A program made the translations under genes and the position numbers. A stretch of DNA of 64,000 nt from Papaver somniferum (lineage: Eukaryota > Streptophyta > Magnoliopsida > Ranunculales > Papaveraceae). Position 1 is the first letter of the stretch, and each line of letters starts with the position of its first letter. This document shows, one piece after another, positions 33,137-46,344 of this stretch. The notes under the pieces are model-generated. The model saw only the letters and a program-made list of their open reading frames with translations. It did no database searches and had not been told where the DNA came from. The stretch spans positions 15,070,360 to 15,134,359 of the forward strand of contig NC_039368.1 of the NCBI RefSeq assembly GCF_003573695.1. The letters are read 5' to 3'.

Positions 33137-35498
33137 TGAAAAAGCGGGGTCTAACAACCACACCCAATATTTATCTTAGTAATCTGTATGGACAAACTCC
33201 AATATACTTTCTAAAGAATCAACTAGACAGTTAGACTCAATCAATAGAAAAGTATATCAACGAGTTTATATATCAATCTCTCGATTTGATCTATACTCAA
33301 GCAAATAGAAATCTGCGAGTCTTTATCAAAGAGAGATAACTTGGATGGTACCAAAGACCAATATCCAAATGTCAATCAATTTAAATCAACAACCAAAAGG
33401 TCGGATATTCTAATTGATTGAACAACGCACAACCTGTGATATTTCAATTATATAACAAAATATAATGCGGAAAGAAATAACACAGACACCAAAATTTTGT
33501 TAACGAGGAAACCGCAAATGTAGAAAAAACCCTGGGACCTAGTCCAGATTGAACACACACTGTATTAAGCCGCTACATACACTAGCCTACTCCAAACTAA
33601 CTTCGGTCTGGACTGTAGTTGAACCCCAACCAATCTCACACTGATCCAAGGTACAGTTATGCTCCTACTCTCTGATCCCAGAGGCATACTACGTACTTGA
33701 TTCCCTTAGCTGATCTCACCCACAACTAAGAGTTGCTACGACCCAAAGTCGAAGACTTTAATAAAAAAATTTGTATCACACAGAAAAGTCTATGATAATA
33801 AATAAATCCGTCTCCCACGAATATACCTATGAGTTTTGTTCCGTCTTTTGATAAATCAAGGTGAACAGGAACCAATTGATAATCCATACTTATATTCCCG
33901 AAGAACAGCCTAGTATTATCAATCACCTCACAATAATCTTAATCGACGCAGCGGAAAAAGATATTGTGGAATCACAAACGATGAGACGAAGATGTTTGTG
34001 ATTACTTTTTATCTTGCCTATCGGAGATAAAAATATCAAGTCAATTATTACAATTGTAATCGTATGATAGAAACATCAAGATCAAATCACACAACTACAA
34101 GAAAAGTAGTATCGGTCTGGCTTCACAATCCCAATGAAGTCTTTAAGTCGTTAACCTGGTTTAGAAGATAAAACTAAAGGTTAAAGGAGAATCGACTCTA
34201 GCTTAGCACAACTAATATCACACAGAATGTGTGGGGATTAGGTTTCCCAGTTGCTAGAGTTCTCCCTTATATAGTTTTTCAAATCAGGGTTTGCAATCAA
34301 TGTTAGCTTGGTAACAAAGCATTCAATATTCACCGTTAGTTGAACACCTGATATAGATTCAAGCTAATATTTATCAACCGTTAAATCGAAAACATAGCTT
34401 GTTATACACAAATGAAATGCACGTTCCTGGGCTTATGTAACCGTACCCAAACTTGTACATTAGTTGGTGCAACAATAGTTAACCAAATGGTTATCCATAT
34501 GATCACTTTCATATCAACCATATTCTTCTTCACCATAACTAGTTCAAATGACTCAAATGTACTAGTTAGAGAGTTCTTCAATTGCAAGAAATATTATGTA
34601 CTACACAAGACACAATTGAAGCAAAAACGATTTGATTCACATGAATCGGTTCATGAACTCTATAGCCACGGTTTGCAATTGCATTCCTTAGTTTATAAAG
34701 ATAAGTTCACTAAACATCGTTTTTAGACATAACCTACTCAAGTTCGCGGACTGGGTTCGCGGAATTATGTTCCCGGATGGAGTTCACAAAATCTAGCTGA
34801 AATTCTCGGGTTTGAGAACTTCACCAGTTCGCGGACTAGGTTCACGGACTTAGCTCACGCACTTCTCCGGTTCACTTGATCAACAAAGTTCGCAAACTTC
34901 GGTTCAAGCAATAAGGACTTATACATATATGTGTTTCCACAACAATGCTTATATCCTCCAAATGGTTATATAGTCTAAACTCTCATTTTAATCATTGAAA
35001 CATTCTCAGAGAACGTTATATAGTTGTTATTCACAAACCATTTTTCGTCAGAATAATTTTCAAAATGATCGAAACATAACATGACTTTCGTCACTAGGTA
35101 AAGATGAACTTGGCTAAAGCGAAAGCTTTACCAACACATATTTCGAGAAATAGATAGGCGAGATAAACTCGGCTCAAAATACCAAATGTGTATAATCTAA
35201 GTCTATATAGCAAAATGACTTTTGTCTCAAGATAGGAGATAAATAGACTTCTGAGTGATATATAAGTTCAAGTCTCCACATACCTTTTAGTCGATGAAGA
35301 TCCACCAGTTCCTTGAGTAGTCCTTCGTCTTGTATGATGATTACCATGGAGTTCTTGAGCTCAACTACACTTTCTATCCTAGTCCGAGACCTTAGCTATA
35401 GTAGATTATAAATCAAGACTTATAGTTTTGATCACTAACATTGACAAACATGCTTGAGATAGCAACGCATGTGAATTCGACCGAGCAATGCTCTAACA
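33137..35498 (-). repeat. 3' LTR of the 10.2-kb element
   Basis: It is 2362 bp long, with ends TGAAAAAGCGGGGTC and GCAATGCTCTAACA on the plus strand. It is collinear with 41032-43344, including GCGGACTNNGTTCGCGG-type minisatellite units around 34740-34860. A 66-codon frame inside (33726-33926) recurs in the other LTR but looks like chance. Confidence 0.88.
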
Positions 35499-36710
35499 AT
35501 CTCCTCCTTTGTCAATTTTAGTGAAAAAACTATCAATACATATGGAATACAAAAAATATATAAATAAAATTTTGTACCTCCTATTCCACATGCCTAATCT
35601 TCAACATTAATTGAAATCTTTGTCACTCCCAAGTACTCCAATGATACCAAAGGTCGTAAGTTTAGCATCATCGTTGTTGAAAATCCGTAGCTATAACAAC
35701 GAGAAAACAAGAGTTCTCAATCATTGTTATACAGTGTCATAGTATCATTATACAACGTCAAAGTTCAATTGTATCACAACTTTAACAACAATACTGTGGT
35801 GATATGTCACTCCTCCTTAGTCAATACTCCATCTCACATGGAAACCGCTCCCCCTTACATAATGATCCGAAAATCATATGTATTTGTAGTGTGAACTACA
35901 TATTAATTCTCCTCCTTTTTGTCAATAAAATTGGCAAAGGTGCAAGAACGAGAACCCAATGAAATTTCCGAAAGAGACATTTCATGACTAAAAGAAAGCA
36001 TATATCATCTTATTTAGATGCAATCATAAAGCCGAAGCTAAATGCATTCATCAAGGAGTTTATTAAGATACAAGATAACCCCTAAAATATTCCACAGCCT
36101 CACTTCCCACAAAGATTTGGAAATTAAGCACCAGTTCAAAAGAACTGTCCCCCATAAAATGTCATTCCCGAAAGAACAACAAGAGCGACCTTAATTTCAA
36201 AAAGAAAAGAAGGATTTCTTTGAACATAAAAAATTACATACAAGTATGAATTTGAATCCAAAATATTAAATTAATCATAAGAGAACCCATGATTAACTTA
36301 ATCGGAAATGCTCAACACAAGTAAACTTATGGAGACTTAAAAAACACTCAATTAGATTAATCACAAGAAAATCCATAATTAATCTAATCGAAATACACAA
36401 TCAAACTAATTACAAAAGTAATCAATTTAATTGGTCATGCTCGACACAAAGTATCTCATGGAACAACAATTATGCCAAAACAATGACTCAGTCGATAGAG
36501 CTCAACATAAGACACCTTATGGAACAACACAATATGTACATAAATTGTGGATCGGAGATCGACCTAATACCGTGGAATAATCAAGGACTCATTCTATTCT
36601 CCATCACCATTTGCACAATGACATCCAATAGACATAATCCTTGAACAGAAAAGATTTTAACCTATCTTCCATCAAAAATTGACATAATTCATATGATTTT
36701 TAATTGTCGT

Positions 36711-38457
36711 TGTTGTAAATAAAAATTCGAACTCTAAGACTTGTTAAGATTAAATTTAAAGGTTTAATAATAAAGGGAGAGTTACTTGGTGTAGGATTCC
36801 ACCGAATTCATATCATCAGGCTCAATTATTTATTCTCTACAATTATCGCTCAATAAATAAAAACATGGACTCTTATTTTTTCCAAGGTAGATTCTCAAAA
36901 TATTAGTTGTAAATCGTAAGCATAGGACATCAAACATTTAAGAAAGCATGACCCATCAAATAAAATGATAACTAATTAATTCAAATCATAAATCAATTTA
37001 AAATAAATGCAAAAGTCATAAAAAGAATAAAATAAATTCACCCATGTATGAAGTTCGGCTTCCTCCATCGACCCAGTGTTGGGGTTTAGCTTCTCATGAT
37101 TAAAACACACTAAAAAAATATAATTCATAGCTCAAATGGTGTTTTTATTGAAGAAAACTAATAACACAATGAATCTGCAACACTGTATTTGCGTTACAGA
37201 GGTCACCGTTATAAAAAACTATTGCAAATTGAAAACAATTGTGCAAACTGACTGTTGCGAGTACTGTTAATAAATAACAGTTCTCTGCGACAATCAGTAG
37301 TCGTCAAATGTTCTTCTTCTTCTTCTTCTTCTTCTCTGCAGCAGCAGAGAAATCTGCTACCCTGTGTTCTTCCCCCCAACTCTCGATATCCCCTCTCTGA
37401 CTCCTAGGAATCATTTATATACCCAACAGTCAAGAAAAATTTCGAATAAATGCTCATAATCTCCTCAGTAATGACATTAAACTCGGGAATATTTTCTTTA
37501 TTCTCACGCGATTCTGAGTTGTTTGATTTATCCCCAAAACTTCCATCCGACAGAAAAATGCTAAGAGAATATCCTCTCTTCAATCCTAACTTCCTATTAT
37601 AACTCATAGAATCAAATAAATTACACCCGATAATATCTTCCTTGCCCTGTTTTGGATAACTACCGAAAATAACCGATTTTGCTTCTTCAAAACACGTAAA
37701 AGACGTGTGTACATAGTGAGCATATAATATTTGTTCAAATCCCATGAAAATCTGCAATAATATCTTCCCAAAAATACATCCATACTCCAAAAATATCTCA
37801 CGGGCACGTGCATTAACCTGTTTTTCTTCCAACTCCACGTAACCTCCTGATTCTTCGAGTTTAAACAACTTGTTATCCCTGTTTAACCGTAACAGGGTTG
37901 TATTAATCCAAATATACGAGAAAATCTCGATAATAACTCTTCAATCAATTTTCAGAAATCTTCACAGGTTTAAAACATTTTCCCGCCAAAAGTATTTTTT
38001 ATCTTTTGCTTCAAATCGATCACTGAAGCCAAATTCGATCAAGTTCAAAGACCTTACCAAGCCTGTTTAACCAAAAGGAAGATACCCATTCAATTTCAGC
38101 CATTAAGTCTCACTCGAACACCTCCAAAACCCAAACCCTAATTATGCCACCATTTTTCCCGCCAAAATTGAATATTCAAACGAAGAAGAAGGTATCCCCT
38201 TATCCTGAGTGATGGAGTGTGAATAGCAATAGGTGCTGATTAGTAAAGAAGGTGCCCTTAGTAATTGAGTGCCCCTTAACCAACAGTGAGCGTCCGAATA
38301 ACAAATGCCCTCCGGGGTGCTTTTAACAAATTTTCGAGCAATATTATCTACAAGAGCTTATTCCCTTCAAAAGACTTAAAACAAGTTTATTAGCCATAAA
38401 ATGAGGCCTAGCTAATGTAATTATGAGTGAAAACGTGTCGCACTTTCGTGCTCATCA
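36711..38457 (-). mobile_element. Second solo LTR of the Tat/Ogre-like style, nested in the 10.2-kb element
   Basis: On the minus strand it starts TGATGAGCACGAAAGTGCG at 38457. The lower end is placed at 36711 by similarity to the TGTTGTAG end of the copy at 30235. Shared landmarks with that copy are AAATCGTAAGC, TTCCTCCATC, GGGGTTTAGCTTCTCA and a CCGCCAAAATT tract. The 5-bp flanks do not match, so the boundaries are provisional. A 154-codon frame at 37404-37868 lies inside but has no domain. Confidence 0.6.
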
Positions 38458-38731
38458 ATAATAGGCTTAAGTTTTGTATTTTTCAAAAGTCAATTCATTC
38501 TTTCATTAATACATACATACCAACTCACAAACGACTTTACTTTTGACAAAGTATGGGACGATCAAGTTCATGAACGTAAATACACATATCCCATAAAAAT
38601 ATTGCAGTATATAAAATCATAAAGATTAATACTGCAAAAATCATCTTCCACATAGCTATGTGTAATCACAATAATGGTTATTCCAAACTCTAGTTATTCT
38701 TCTAAGTAAAACAAGAAAAATAGAAGATTTA

Positions 38732-39100
38732 CTAGGCAATAAGACCTTTAAAGAATTCTTTATCGTCCCCGAACTCCTTGTCGTCAACTTCCATTGGAAC
38801 ATAAGGTTCATTAAGATAGGAGTTTATATCAATAAACCTTCTTGGCTGATGTTGTCGAACCAGGGCCTTCTGAATCTCATGTGTCTTATACACAAAAGAC
38901 TTTATTTGTTGAATCTCCTTTTGCATCTCCTTCAACCCATCAAGAACATCAGAAAACTTCTGAGAATTTGAAGGAGCGGCTCTTTGCTTCCTCACATTCC
39001 TTATTTTCCTTTTCAATGTTGGAGATAATGGAGATTTTTATTTTTCCTTCGTGATTGATGGATTAAAAATCATATTAACATCTTTTCTATCAGAAGACAT
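38732..39100 (-). pseudogene. Second small reading frame of the gag-only element, coiled-coil-like
   Basis: The minus-strand ATG at 39100 starts MSSDRKDVNMIFNPSITKEK. A TAA follows and the same frame continues KSPLSPTLKRKIRNVRKQRA. Then comes a heptad-rich stretch FSDVLDGLKEMQKEIQQIKS, an RRFIDINSYLNEP segment and an acidic end. Apart from the one TAA it is open for about 120 codons. It begins with a basic patch and has a predicted-looking coiled coil. It lies about 320 bp downstream of gag with non-coding sequence between, so it is a separate gene of the element. I recognise no family. An accessory protein role is speculation. Confidence 0.5.
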
Positions 39101-39421
39101 TATGCTTGGAGTATCCATAAACGTATGGGTTTGTGAGAGGAAATCACAATTTGCTCAACAAGTAGTCTTGAGATAAAAAGAGGTTTCAGAGAAGGAAAAA
39201 GGAATGTAGGGTTTTGAAACCTTTAAACAGGTTCGTACACGACCAACTCTCAACCCTATGAAGAGTAGAATTGTCGATAGTACCCTTTATTTTATTTGAT
39301 AGACAAAAAGAAAGAAAATCTAAGAAAAGAAGAAAATAAACTTTTCCTAAAGCCTGAGAGGTACAAAATCATTGTCTCTTTCGATGAGGCACATGAGATA
39401 AGATTTCAAAATACAACACAA

Positions 39422-40965
39422 TCAAGTTGCGTTGCGGTGAACAATAATTTGTACACCATTTTCCTCTTGAGAGGAACCTACAGACCTCTGTCTATCGAAA
39501 AGACTCGACCATACTTTCTTTTCTAATGGTCTTGGTTTATCCTTGGAAACTAAATTCTTTGATGAAGATAAAATCCTACATACCTCAGCGGTCTTCTGAC
39601 CAATTTTAAGCTTTCTTGCTAAATGATTTGCTATTCGTTGAAGTTTGTTGACGTTCCTTCGTTGGTGTTTGTACTTGTAAAACCTTGATAGTTCATGACC
39701 CTTTAACGAATAATAAGAACACGTCAAGTTAGGATAAAAATCATGCTTTTGAGATGTGCAAGCAGCTAGGCACATGGTGGAACCTGAAACATTACAAACA
39801 GAGTTTCCAAAGGATGGGTCAACTTTATCTTCCAGAATAGTTGGATTATCTTCTGAAAGAATATCAAGGTTGATGTATGTATTGCTACAGTAATCAAAAT
39901 CAATATTTTCACCAAGAAGTGCAACACTTGATTTCTCGTCTTCATTAGAATCATAGATGTCAGACATTTCATCAAGAGTTGCAGCAAGACCTTTTTTCCC
40001 AGTGTATTTTCTACGATTTGGGAACTCATTTGCAAAATGACCAAATACCTTACACTTAAAGTAATGAGGCATATCCTCGTCATCAGTTTCATCAATATCT
40101 CTATTTTTAGGAGGAACACGATTATGAGGTTTGACTGATGCCTTAGGCTTATCTCTGGAGAACCGTTTACTTCTCTTCAGCGGAAGATCCCTAAAATATC
40201 TCGGATCATCGAGACTGATTTGTCAAAATATTCATCTGATGAATCTGTCTCAGAGTGATCATCTTCAGAGATACACACTTTTTTACTTTTATCATGTAAT
40301 TTAGTGTCCTTTAGTGCTTTGAACGCAACATCCTTAGATTTGGATGAATGTTCGTGATCAAAGATCTTAAACTTCCCAACCAGCGTATTTCTAGAGAGAT
40401 TATCAAGTTTATTTCCCTCAACGATGGCATGATTCTTAGAATCGTATCTAGATGGTAGCGATTTGAGAATTTTCATCACAATGTCCTTTTCAGGAATAGT
40501 CTTACCCAATACAAAAGATGCATTAACAATTTCAGACACTTTGTGATTAAACTCATCAAATGTTTCTTCATCTGCCATACGAAAGTTTTTCCAATCGGAA
40601 TTAAGGTTTTGAAGCCTAGCTTCCTTTTCACTGGTATTTCCTTCAAATACGGTTTCTAAGATATTCCAAGCTTCTTTAGACTTAGTGCAATTTGACACAT
40701 GGTGTTGAAGATTTGTGATAATGACATTCAAACCGTTGGAGTTTTGCTTTGCAAAATTTATCTCGGCAGGGGTGTATTCACCAATGTCGTTGGAATCGTT
40801 TACATCTCCAACTGCCACAGCGGGAGCAACATAGCCATTAACTACATATACCCATGACTGAAAATCACGTGCTTGAAGAAAAGATCGCATATCAATTTTC
40901 CACCATAAGTAATTAGATCCATCGAAGACTGGTTGCACGTTTGTTGAGATAGCACCTCTGTCCAT
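39422..40965 (-). pseudogene. copia-type gag with degenerate zinc knuckle, one frameshift
   Basis: The minus-strand ATG at 40965 opens MDRGAISTNVQPVFDGSNYL and WWKIDMRSFLQARDF (DUF4219-like start). A UBN2 domain follows with SKEAWNILETVFEGNTSEKE, FDEFNHKVSEIVN and ILKSLPSRYDSKNHAI. The frame ends at 40177 by a shift near 40200, and the continuation (40072 down) has FKCKVFGHFANEFPNR. A normal CCHC knuckle would be CxxCxxxxHxxxxC; here the first and last cysteines are Tyr and Phe. The rest is a Ser/Asp-rich tail with ...RKLKIGQKTAEVCRIL. About 70 bp separate the primer site from the start. RNA packaging in virus-like particles would be the role if intact. Confidence 0.8.
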
Positions 40966-41031
40966 AAAGTCAGATCGCTACAAACACATACTTGTAAGGT
41001 CTTAAATGTGTTTGCCTGCTCTGATATCAAT

Positions 41032-43344
41032 TAAAAAAGCGGAGGTCTAACAGCCACACCCAATATTTCGCTTAGCAATCTGTATGGACAAACTCCAATA
41101 TACTTTCTAGAGAATCAACTATACAGTCAATCAATAGAAAAGTATATCAAAGAGTTTATATCTCAATCTCTAGATTTGATCTATACTCAAGCAAATAGAA
41201 ATTTGAGAGTCTTTATCAAAGAGAGATAACTTGGATGGTACCAAAGACCAATATCCAAGTGTCAATCAATTTAAATCAACAACCAAAAGGTCGGATATTT
41301 TAATTGATTGAAAAATGCACAACCTGTGATATTTCAGTTATATAACAAAATATAATGCGGAAAAGAAATAACATCGACAACCGAATTTTGTTAACGAGGA
41401 AACCGCAAATGCAGAAAAACCCCGGGACTTAGTCCAGATTGAACACACACTGTATTAAGCCTCTACAGACACTAGCCTACTCCAAACTAACTTCGGTCTG
41501 GACTATAGTTGAACCCCAACAAATCTCACACAAATCTACGTCTATGATCCCAGCAGGATACTACGTACTTGATTCCCTTAGTTTATCTCACCCAAAACTA
41601 AGAGTTGCTACGACCCAAAGTCGAAGACTTTAATAGACAAATCTGTGTCACACAGAAAAGTCTACGATAATAGATAAATTCATCTTCCATGAATATACCT
41701 ACGAGTTTTGTTACGTCTTTTGATAAATCAAGGTGAACAGGAACCAATTGATAATCCGGACTTATATTTTCGGAGAACAGCCTAGAATTATAAATCACCT
41801 CACAATAATCTTAATCCACGCAGCGAAAAAAGATATTATGGAATCACAAACGATGATACTAAGATGTTTGTGATTACTTTTTATCTTGCCTATCGGAGAT
41901 AGAAATCTCAAGCCAATTATTACAATTATACTCGTACGATAGAAACAGCAAGATCAGATCACACAACTACAAGAAAAGTAGTATCCCTCTGGCTACACAA
42001 TCCCAATGAAGTCCTTAAGTCGTTAACCTGGTTTAGAAGAAGAAACCAAAGGTTAAAGGAGAATCGACTCTAGCTTAGCACAACTAGTATCACACAGAAT
42101 GTGTGGGGATTAGGTTTCCCAGTTGCTAGAGTTCTCCCTTATATAGTCTTTCAAATCAGGGTTTGCAATCAATGTTAGCTTGGTAAGATAGCATACAATA
42201 TTCATCGTTAGATGAAAACCTGATTCATATTCAAGCTAATATTTATCAACCGTTAGATCGAAAACATAGCTTGTTATACAAAAATGAAATGCATGTTCCT
42301 GGGCTTATGTAACCGTACCAAAACTTGTACATTAGTTGGTGCAACAATAGTTAACCAAATGGTTAGCCATATGACCAATTTCATATAAACCATATTCTTC
42401 TTCACCATAACTAGTTCAAATGACTCAAGTGAACTAGTTAGAGAGTTGTTCAATTGCAAGGAAATCTTATGTACTAAACAAGAGACAATTGAAAAAAAAC
42501 GATTTGATTCACATGAATCAGTTCATGAAATCTATATCCACGGTTTGCAATTGCATTCCTTAGTTTATAAATATAAGTTCGCTAAATATCGTTTTTAGAC
42601 ATAACCTACTCAAGTTCGCGGACTTAAGTTCTCGGATGGAGTTCACAAACTCCAGCAAAAATTCTCGGGTTTGAGAACTTCGCTAGTTCGCGGACTTAGC
42701 TCACGCATTTCTCCGTTTCACTTGATCAACAAAGTTCACAAACTTCGGTTCAAGCAATAAGGACTTATACATATATGTGTTTCCATAACAATGCTTATAT
42801 CCTACAAATGGTTATATAGTCTAAACTCTCATTTCAATCATTGAAACATACTCAGAGAACGTTATATAGTTGTTATTCACAAACCATTTTTCGTCAGAGC
42901 AATTTTCAAAGTGATTAAAACATAACATGACTTTCGTCACTAGGTAAATATGAACTTGGATAAATAAAAAGCTTTACCAACACATATTTCGAGAAATAGA
43001 TAGGCTAGATAAACTCGACTCGAAATACCAAATGTGTATAATCTAAGTCTATATAGCAAAACGACTTTTTTATCAAGATAGGATATAAATAGACTTTTGA
43101 GTGATAGATAAGTTCAAGTCTCCACATACCTTTTAGTCGATGAAGATCCACTAGTTCCTTGAGTAGTCCTTCGTCTTATATGATGATTGCCAAGGAGTTC
43201 TTGAGTTCAACTACACTTTTTATCCTAGTCCGAGACCTTAGCTATAGTAGACTAGAAATCAAGAATTATAGTTTTGACCACTAACATTGACAAACATGCT
43301 TGAGATAGCAACGCATGCGAGTTCGACCGAGCAATGCTCTAACA
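41032..43344 (-). repeat. 5' LTR of the 10.2-kb element
   Basis: It is 2313 bp long. The inner end TAAAAAAGCGGAGGTC differs from the TGAAAAAGCGGGG of the other LTR, so the terminal dinucleotide is mutated. The sequence is otherwise closely similar to 33137-35498 with scattered substitutions and short indels. Confidence 0.87.
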
Positions 43345-43349
43345 CCACC

Positions 43350-46340
43350 ACCATCTTTATCCTTGGTTTTATCGAAACTAAGATATCTAGGGTTTTGTCT
43401 TCCATAAATTTCACATATAAGGGTTTGTAAGTTTCCTAACCCTAATTTCTTTTCTGATTCTATTTTATGAACTCATCAATTTCACATGTGTATACGCATA
43501 ACTACATGAATCTATTCTAGTTTAGACCTTGATATAGCTATGTACTTCTTTTTTAGATGGAAAACGATGAAATGTGGATAAAATTTAGGTTTAAAATGTT
43601 GTTTAATTGTGATTAAAAAATAATTACAGATGAATTCAATTTTAAATTGTTTTCTTCTTGTGTGAGAGTTTTTGTTCAATTTGAACATGGATGAAACCGG
43701 TATCATCCTGGTTTACATTGAGTTAGAATTTTTTTGCATCCCAGTTTAAACTAGGATAAAACCAGTTTCATAATGTTTTAAATCGAGTTAAATTTGTCTT
43801 CATCCAAATTTAAACTAGGATAAAACTAGTTTCATCGCGTTTTAAATTGGGCAGAATTTGTTTTCATCGATGTTTAAACTAGGATGAAACTGGTTTCATT
43901 TAGGTTTAATCGGTGAAGCATATTGTTTCATCCAGGATTACAATGGTTATTATGAAATGAGCTATGATTGATAAATTGAAATATGGATGGAATTTTTGTT
44001 AATGAATTAAGAACGAAGAGTAGGCATGATGTGAAGGCCGTTAATGAATTAAGAACGAAGCACATGAATGATTTGAAGGTGGTTGGGAAACTGACGAAGA
44101 GTTTACAAAGTAAGGTTTGTAAATCACAACCAAACATGTGGAAAAATAGAAGAAGATAGAATTTTGGAATATGATAAGTGCGCTCAAAGAAGGAAAACTA
44201 TGCAAGGCGGAATGTAGCAAGGCGCTTATAGCCTTATAGTACAGTAAAGTTATTGATGCAGTTTGTTTAAACTTTTACATGTGTACTCTACTTTGACTAC
44301 TTTCCCTATAATCTTATATCAGAATATGTTGGATGAAACCAATTACAGCCCGACGAAAAGATATATTTTTTGTCAAAATATAGAAGATGAAACCGGTTAC
44401 ATCCTAATGAAACTTTTCAGAATTTACAGGATGAAACCAATATCATCTTGAACAAACTTGTTTTTTCATCAAAGTATGCAAGATGAAACTAGTTTCGTCA
44501 AGGTATTATTCATGAAACACACCCCTTACAACTTTTCAGAAGTTGACAGTTGTTTTTTCGTCCATGCTTATACAAAGATAAAACTGGATTCATCCTGTTT
44601 TGGATTGAACTAAATTTTTTTCATCCAAGATTAAACAAGGATGAAACTGGATTCATAATGTGTTTTCCATCGAATGAAACCTTTATATGTCCTATGATAA
44701 TACTGAGTATAACTGGTTTCATCCATGTTTCATCGTGTGTTGACATTTGTTATTGAATTTTTTTCATTTATAAAATAAAAATTGAATCAAGACTTATTTT
44801 TGCAGTCATGATCATGGAATGAGTGCTGACTAATGCTCACACCTTCAAAGACGAAGCAATACTAAGGAAGCTGATGAGCACAAAACGAGTAGATCTCGTA
44901 CAAGAAATACTTAATGATGAACGAAGTAATCGGTAGTTGAACGAATTAAGATCGTCGTTTCATTACAAGGTTGTTTAGCAATAGGTCGTTACAAAAAAGC
45001 TAATGATATAGTTTAAGTTTTTTGTTTGTAAAAAATGTATCTTTTCTTACGTTAATGAGTTTAGATTCATTTAACAATGTATATGTATCTTAATTACATG
45101 TCAATTAATCTGAAAAAAAAATCTAGTTAAGTTAGCCCGCATTATATAGTCTTGTTAGATTATGCAGGATGAAAGCAGAAACATCCCGAAGAATTTTTAT
45201 ATTTTTGTCAAACTGCCGGATGAAATTGGTTTCATCCGATCCATATTTTCTTGTCAAACTGCGGCTGAGGAGACACTGTGGTGTGGGAATTAAGTGATAA
45301 CGATACGGTGTGACACAGAATAACTTAATACGGAAAACCTAGCTTGTAATTGGCTAGGGATGTCAGCGGGCCCCATATAACACATTGTGTCCTCTTTCAA
45401 ATTGAGGAAACATCCAACTCGATGTACACGTTGTACCAGATTCCTACTTTTCACATTTAACGCGTGAGAAAATTTCTTCAACAGATAACTCTCTGTTTTC
45501 CGATTCTTCTCAAACTAATCTTCCTCAACTGAATTCCAGGCCAAGTTTTAGAGCCTTCTCATCACTGCCAATGGAAGCAGCTCCTCTCCATCAATAATGG
45601 CAGCAGCCATCACTGATTTCTCTGCGTGTTTCAAACAATCTCGATCATCATCATCACTTTCTCTGTTTCTTAACCCGAGCTCCATCAACACCACAGAGTA
45701 CTCTATCATCATAACCATTCCATCATCTACTGCCGATAAGAATGGCTCCATCAATCACCGATAATTATGGCAGCGACAGTTTTTTCTTTTCTTGTTCGTG
45801 TTCACTGCACCATCAGTTCCGTGTCCTTTCTATCGTCGAGAGTCGAGAACCATCCCAAGATATCATTCACAGCTCCATTGACCTTCAACAGCAACTCCCG
45901 TCAATCACTGATCACGACATATATAGAAGGTTGAGGGTTATTTTAGGTAGAACATTTTTTCTTTTGCGCGTGTAATATCCAATTGGATAATTGAACATTT
46001 TTATTTTTCTGATCCATGAATTATTGATTTTGATCTTTTTAATCAATTTTGTATTTTTTCTGTTGTCCAGAAAATAATAAGCAAGCATTATCTTCTTCTT
46101 TATTTATTTTTAATGCATCAAAAATATTACTTTCTTATGATAGAGCCCAATTTGTCGGACGAAAGGATTCGAGATGCGGAAATGCCAAAGAACACATGAG
46201 CATTACGTCTTCTTATTAATATTGCAGTCATATCCTTAATTAAATTGTTACTCGGCCACTTCCCGCCCACCAAATAAAAGAAAACAACCCAAAAGGGCTG
46301 AAGTTAATCATGCTGCATATCTGTCGTTCAACGCATTTTG
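43350..46340. other. Non-coding stretch with palindrome repeats
   Basis: It begins with the other half of the CCACC-rich tract interrupted at 33132. The part at 43689-45240 carries GGATGAAAC/GTTTCATCC repeats, listed separately. From about 45250 to 46340 there are short frames on both strands (45548-45754 minus, 45742-45975 plus) in a TCATCA-rich stretch. None has a recognisable domain. Confidence 0.4.
43689..45240. repeat. Irregular array of GGATGAAAC..GTTTCATCC palindromes
   Basis: Between 43689 and 43940 about four copies of a 64-bp unit follow each other. Each contains a core like GGATGAAACTGGTTTCATCC, which is nearly its own inverse complement, and a second half-site CATCCAxGTTTAAACT. 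From 44330 to 44740 and at 45165-45235 further cores occur at looser spacing. The same motif appears inside the hAT element near 20530-20640. Such motif clusters could be subterminal binding sites of a transposon, but no ends were identified. Confidence 0.65.
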
Positions 46341-46344
46341 CCTC

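Larger units (their letters stand above)
33137..43344 (-). mobile_element. 10.2-kb LTR retrotransposon with about 2.3-kb LTRs and gag-only coding capacity (family 'L')
   Basis: On the minus strand the 5' LTR is 41032-43344. A primer site TGATATCAGAGCAGG (initiator tRNA-Met type) lies directly inside it. The 3' LTR is 33137-35498, preceded by the purine tract AAAGGAGGAGAT. Exact 5-bp duplications CCACC flank it at 33132-33136 and 43345-43349. Only a copia-type gag and a second small reading frame are visible inside; no protease, integrase, RT or RNase H. A solo LTR (about 36711-38457) is nested within. It would depend on proteins of another element to move. Two solo LTRs of this family lie at 5658 and 9430. 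Confidence 0.88.

Noticed and set aside
33726..33926. 66-codon frame recurring at 41598-41798
   Set aside because: Both are the same place in the two LTRs of one element; conservation reflects the LTR pair, not coding selection.
37404..37868. 154-codon minus-strand frame
   Set aside because: It lies inside a solo LTR, has no domain, and the related LTR at 30235-31762 does not keep it as an equivalent frame. Chance opening.
45548..45975. Overlapping 68- and 77-codon frames on opposite strands
   Set aside because: TCATCA-rich composition keeps both strands open; no domain, no splice partner.
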